Shown here: positions 41,977 through 43,724 of the stretch, piece after piece | Position numbering within the stretch: the first letter of the stretch is position 1 | Layout: the number at the start of each line of letters is the position of its first letter | Assembly (NCBI RefSeq): GCF_017377505.1 | Contig: NZ_JAFREN010000013.1 | Span: 1-43,724, forward strand | DNA length: 43,724 nt | Direction: 5' to 3' | Origin: Enterococcus sp. DIV0212c | GTDB taxonomy: Bacteria > Bacillota > Bacilli > Lactobacillales > Enterococcaceae | Translations under genes and position numbers: made by a program | The notes under the pieces: model-generated | What the model was told of the DNA's origin: nothing | Seen by the model: only the letters and a program-made list of their open reading frames with translations | Database searches by the model: none

Positions 41977-43692
41977 ATGTTAAAACGATTTTTTAGCTAT
42001 TATCGACCATATAAGCACTTATTTATTTTAGATTTTGGATGTGCAGTTCTAGCTGGTTTATTAGAACTATCATTTCCAGTTGTTGTTAATCAAGTCATCG
42101 ATAAAATCATGCCTAAAGGAAACTTTCGTTTGATTGCTTTAGCCTGTGCCGGTCTGCTTTTATTTTATATACTAAATACATTTTTACAGTATATCGTGGT
42201 ATTTTTTGGTCACAAATTAGGCGTCAATATTGAAACAGACATGCGTCGTGAACTATATGGACACTTGCAGACGCAGCCATTTGAATATTATGACAATCAA
42301 AAGACTGGGAAGTTGATGAGTCGCTTGACGACAGATTTATTTGAGATTTCAGAAGTTGCACATCATGGACCGGAAGATGTGTTTATTACGGTTATGACTT
42401 TGGTAGGGGCGTTTTATTTGATGCTCAGAATTCATGTGCAACTGGCTTTAGCAACGTTTATTGTATTGCCTTTTATTACGATTGCATTGGTTTTCTTCAA
42501 TAAAAAGATGACGAAAGTCAATACCAAAATTTATGATAACCTTGGAGATTTCAATGCTGGAGTTGAAGCGTCTGTTAGTGGGATTCGTGTGACGCAATCT
42601 TTTGCCAACGAACCATTTGAACGTCAGCGCTTTGAAGGATTGAATCAAGCGTATCGTCAATCGAAAATCACGTTTTATAAAGTGATGGGGATTAGTTCGG
42701 CATATAATTACTTTTTGATTCGTTTGATCAATTTATTTACACTGATTTTTGGTGCATATTATACGATCAAAGGCGAGATTACAGATGGGCAATTCGTCGG
42801 GTTTATTTTATTATCCAATGTTTTTGTGCGTCCAATTGAAAAAGTCAATAATATGATTGAAAGTTATCCGAAAGGAATTGCTGGATTTAGACGTTTCACT
42901 GAAGAAATTGACAAAACACCTGCAATCCAAGATAAGCCTAATGCGATATCAGTGGATCATTTGCATGGTGACATTATTTATGATGATGTTTCATTTTCTT
43001 ATGCAGATTCTACAAAGGTGTTAAATCATATTGATTTGCATATCGTACCTGGTGAGACGGTAGCCTTTGTCGGCCAAAGTGGATCAGGTAAAACAACATT
43101 GTGTAATTTACTGCCTAGGTTTTATGAAGTGACGGATGGTAGAATTACGATCGATGGTATCAATGTTCAAGAAATGACACTTACTTCATTAAGAAGTCAA
43201 ATTGGTATCGTCCAACAAGATGTTTTCTTATTCCCAGGAACGATTCGTGAAAATATCGCATACGGAAAATTAGATGCAACAGAAGCAGAGATTCAAAAAG
43301 CTGTTCAATTAGCTCATTTAGAAAAAGTCGTTGATCAAATGTCAGAGGGTCTAGATACAATGATCGGTGAGCGGGGAGTCAAACTTTCTGGAGGACAAAA
43401 GCAACGAGTAGCAATTGCTCGGATGTTCTTAAAAAATCCACCGATTTTAATTTTAGATGAAGCAACCTCTGCATTGGATACAGAGACAGAACAAGTAATT
43501 CAAGAATCTTTAAACTCTTTGGCAGAAGGAAGAACAACGTTGATTATCGCTCATCGTTTGGCTACGATCAAACATGCGACACGGATCATTGTTGTCAGTG
43601 ATAAAGGGATTTTAGAAGAAGGAACACACGAAGAGTTACTTGAAAAGGGCGGACATTATCGCCGCTTGCATGATGCACAATTTAGAGACTAA
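41977..43692 (+). CDS. ABC transporter, fused permease and ATPase (MsbA/BmrA type)
   Basis: A 571-residue half-transporter that would dimerise to export lipids or drugs. Six membrane helices lie in residues 12-310 with the coupling region FEYYDNQKTGKLMSRLTTDL. The nucleotide-binding domain has Walker A GQSGSGKTTL, the Q-loop IVQQDVFLF, signature LSGGQKQRVA, Walker B ILILDEATSALD and the H-loop IIAHRLATIK. It is a single gene in view, so it is probably a homodimer; no partner half-transporter precedes it. ATG 41977 has AGAGGGAG upstream; the open frame extends 20 codons further through the promoter and is not used. Substrate unknown. Confidence 0.92.
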   Translation: MLKRFFSYYRPYKHLFILDFGCAVLAGLLELSFPVVVNQVIDKIMPKGNFRLIALACAGLLLFYILNTFLQYIVVFFGHKLGVNIETDMRRELYGHLQTQPFEYYDNQKTGKLMSRLTTDLFEISEVAHHGPEDVFITVMTLVGAFYLMLRIHVQLALATFIVLPFITIALVFFNKKMTKVNTKIYDNLGDFNAGVEASVSGIRVTQSFANEPFERQRFEGLNQAYRQSKITFYKVMGISSAYNYFLIRLINLFTLIFGAYYTIKGEITDGQFVGFILLSNVFVRPIEKVNNMIESYPKGIAGFRRFTEEIDKTPAIQDKPNAISVDHLHGDIIYDDVSFSYADSTKVLNHIDLHIVPGETVAFVGQSGSGKTTLCNLLPRFYEVTDGRITIDGINVQEMTLTSLRSQIGIVQQDVFLFPGTIRENIAYGKLDATEAEIQKAVQLAHLEKVVDQMSEGLDTMIGERGVKLSGGQKQRVAIARMFLKNPPILILDEATSALDTETEQVIQESLNSLAEGRTTLIIAHRLATIKHATRIIVVSDKGILEEGTHEELLEKGGHYRRLHDAQFRD

Positions 43693-43724
43693 TAAAAAAG
43701 AGTCCGAAACAAAATGAGGTGACC

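Overview
The window looks like the chromosome of an Enterococcus species. Gene content, AT-rich intergenic DNA, AGGAGG-type ribosome binding sites and sharp U-tailed terminators all point to Lactobacillales. The ClpP, TelA/XpaC, BioY, WxL-protein and OatA genes are typical of enterococci. A complete ilvD-ilvB-ilvN-ilvC-ilvA operon argues against E. faecalis, which I recall as lacking branched-chain amino acid synthesis, and suits one of the environmental or animal-associated enterococci. This placement is inference from gene content; no phylogeny was run. I see no rRNA, tRNA, CRISPR array, insertion sequence or prophage.

Layout. 1-3.8 kb (minus strand): a GtrII-like membrane glycosyltransferase, a cytoplasmic DsbA-type thioredoxin-fold protein, clpP behind a CtsR operator, and a TM2-domain protein. 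3.9-4.5 kb: an unrecognised membrane-anchored protein. 4.6-11.3 kb: the ilv operon. It is preceded by a CodY-like box, a consensus promoter, an 18-residue leader peptide with six consecutive Val/Leu/Ile codons, and a terminator with competing hairpins. This is transcription attenuation, not a T-box. 11.4-18.9 kb: three tandem paralogous surface proteins of about 790 residues. Each has a signal segment, a variable beta-rich N-terminal domain, a helical region resembling the Cry1Ac D-VI repeat, Ig-like modules and a C-terminal WxL cell-wall-binding domain. They are separated by a duplicated terminator-plus-promoter cassette, and their mosaic similarity points to gene conversion.

19-26 kb: the O-acetyltransferase OatA, a GNAT acetyltransferase with a NUDIX-winged-helix protein (possible NrtR-type regulator), bioY with a BirA-like operator and a coupled CHY zinc-finger gene, then xpaC-telA on the minus strand. 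26-30.5 kb: a lipoprotein; a nudF / MacP-like / mtnN / pncA cluster for nucleotide and methyl-cycle housekeeping plus a probable cell-wall synthase cofactor; and an LtrA membrane protein. 30.5-33 kb: a tightly overlapping minus-strand operon (TrmN6-like methyltransferase, YazA-type GIY-YIG protein, GNAT), then a PlsC-like acyltransferase. 33-40.6 kb: sbcD-sbcC followed by a SWIM/SNF2 helicase in one apparent operon. 40.6-43.7 kb: a YjjG-type HAD nucleotidase with a CodY-like box, an orphan promoter-hairpin-U-tract unit that looks like a small RNA, and an MsbA/BmrA-type ABC exporter.

The most interesting items are the ilv attenuator, the recombining triplet of WxL/D-VI-like surface proteins with a shared promoter motif, and the orphan RNA-like element at about 41.67-41.73 kb. 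I did not find a clearly new defence or toxin system.
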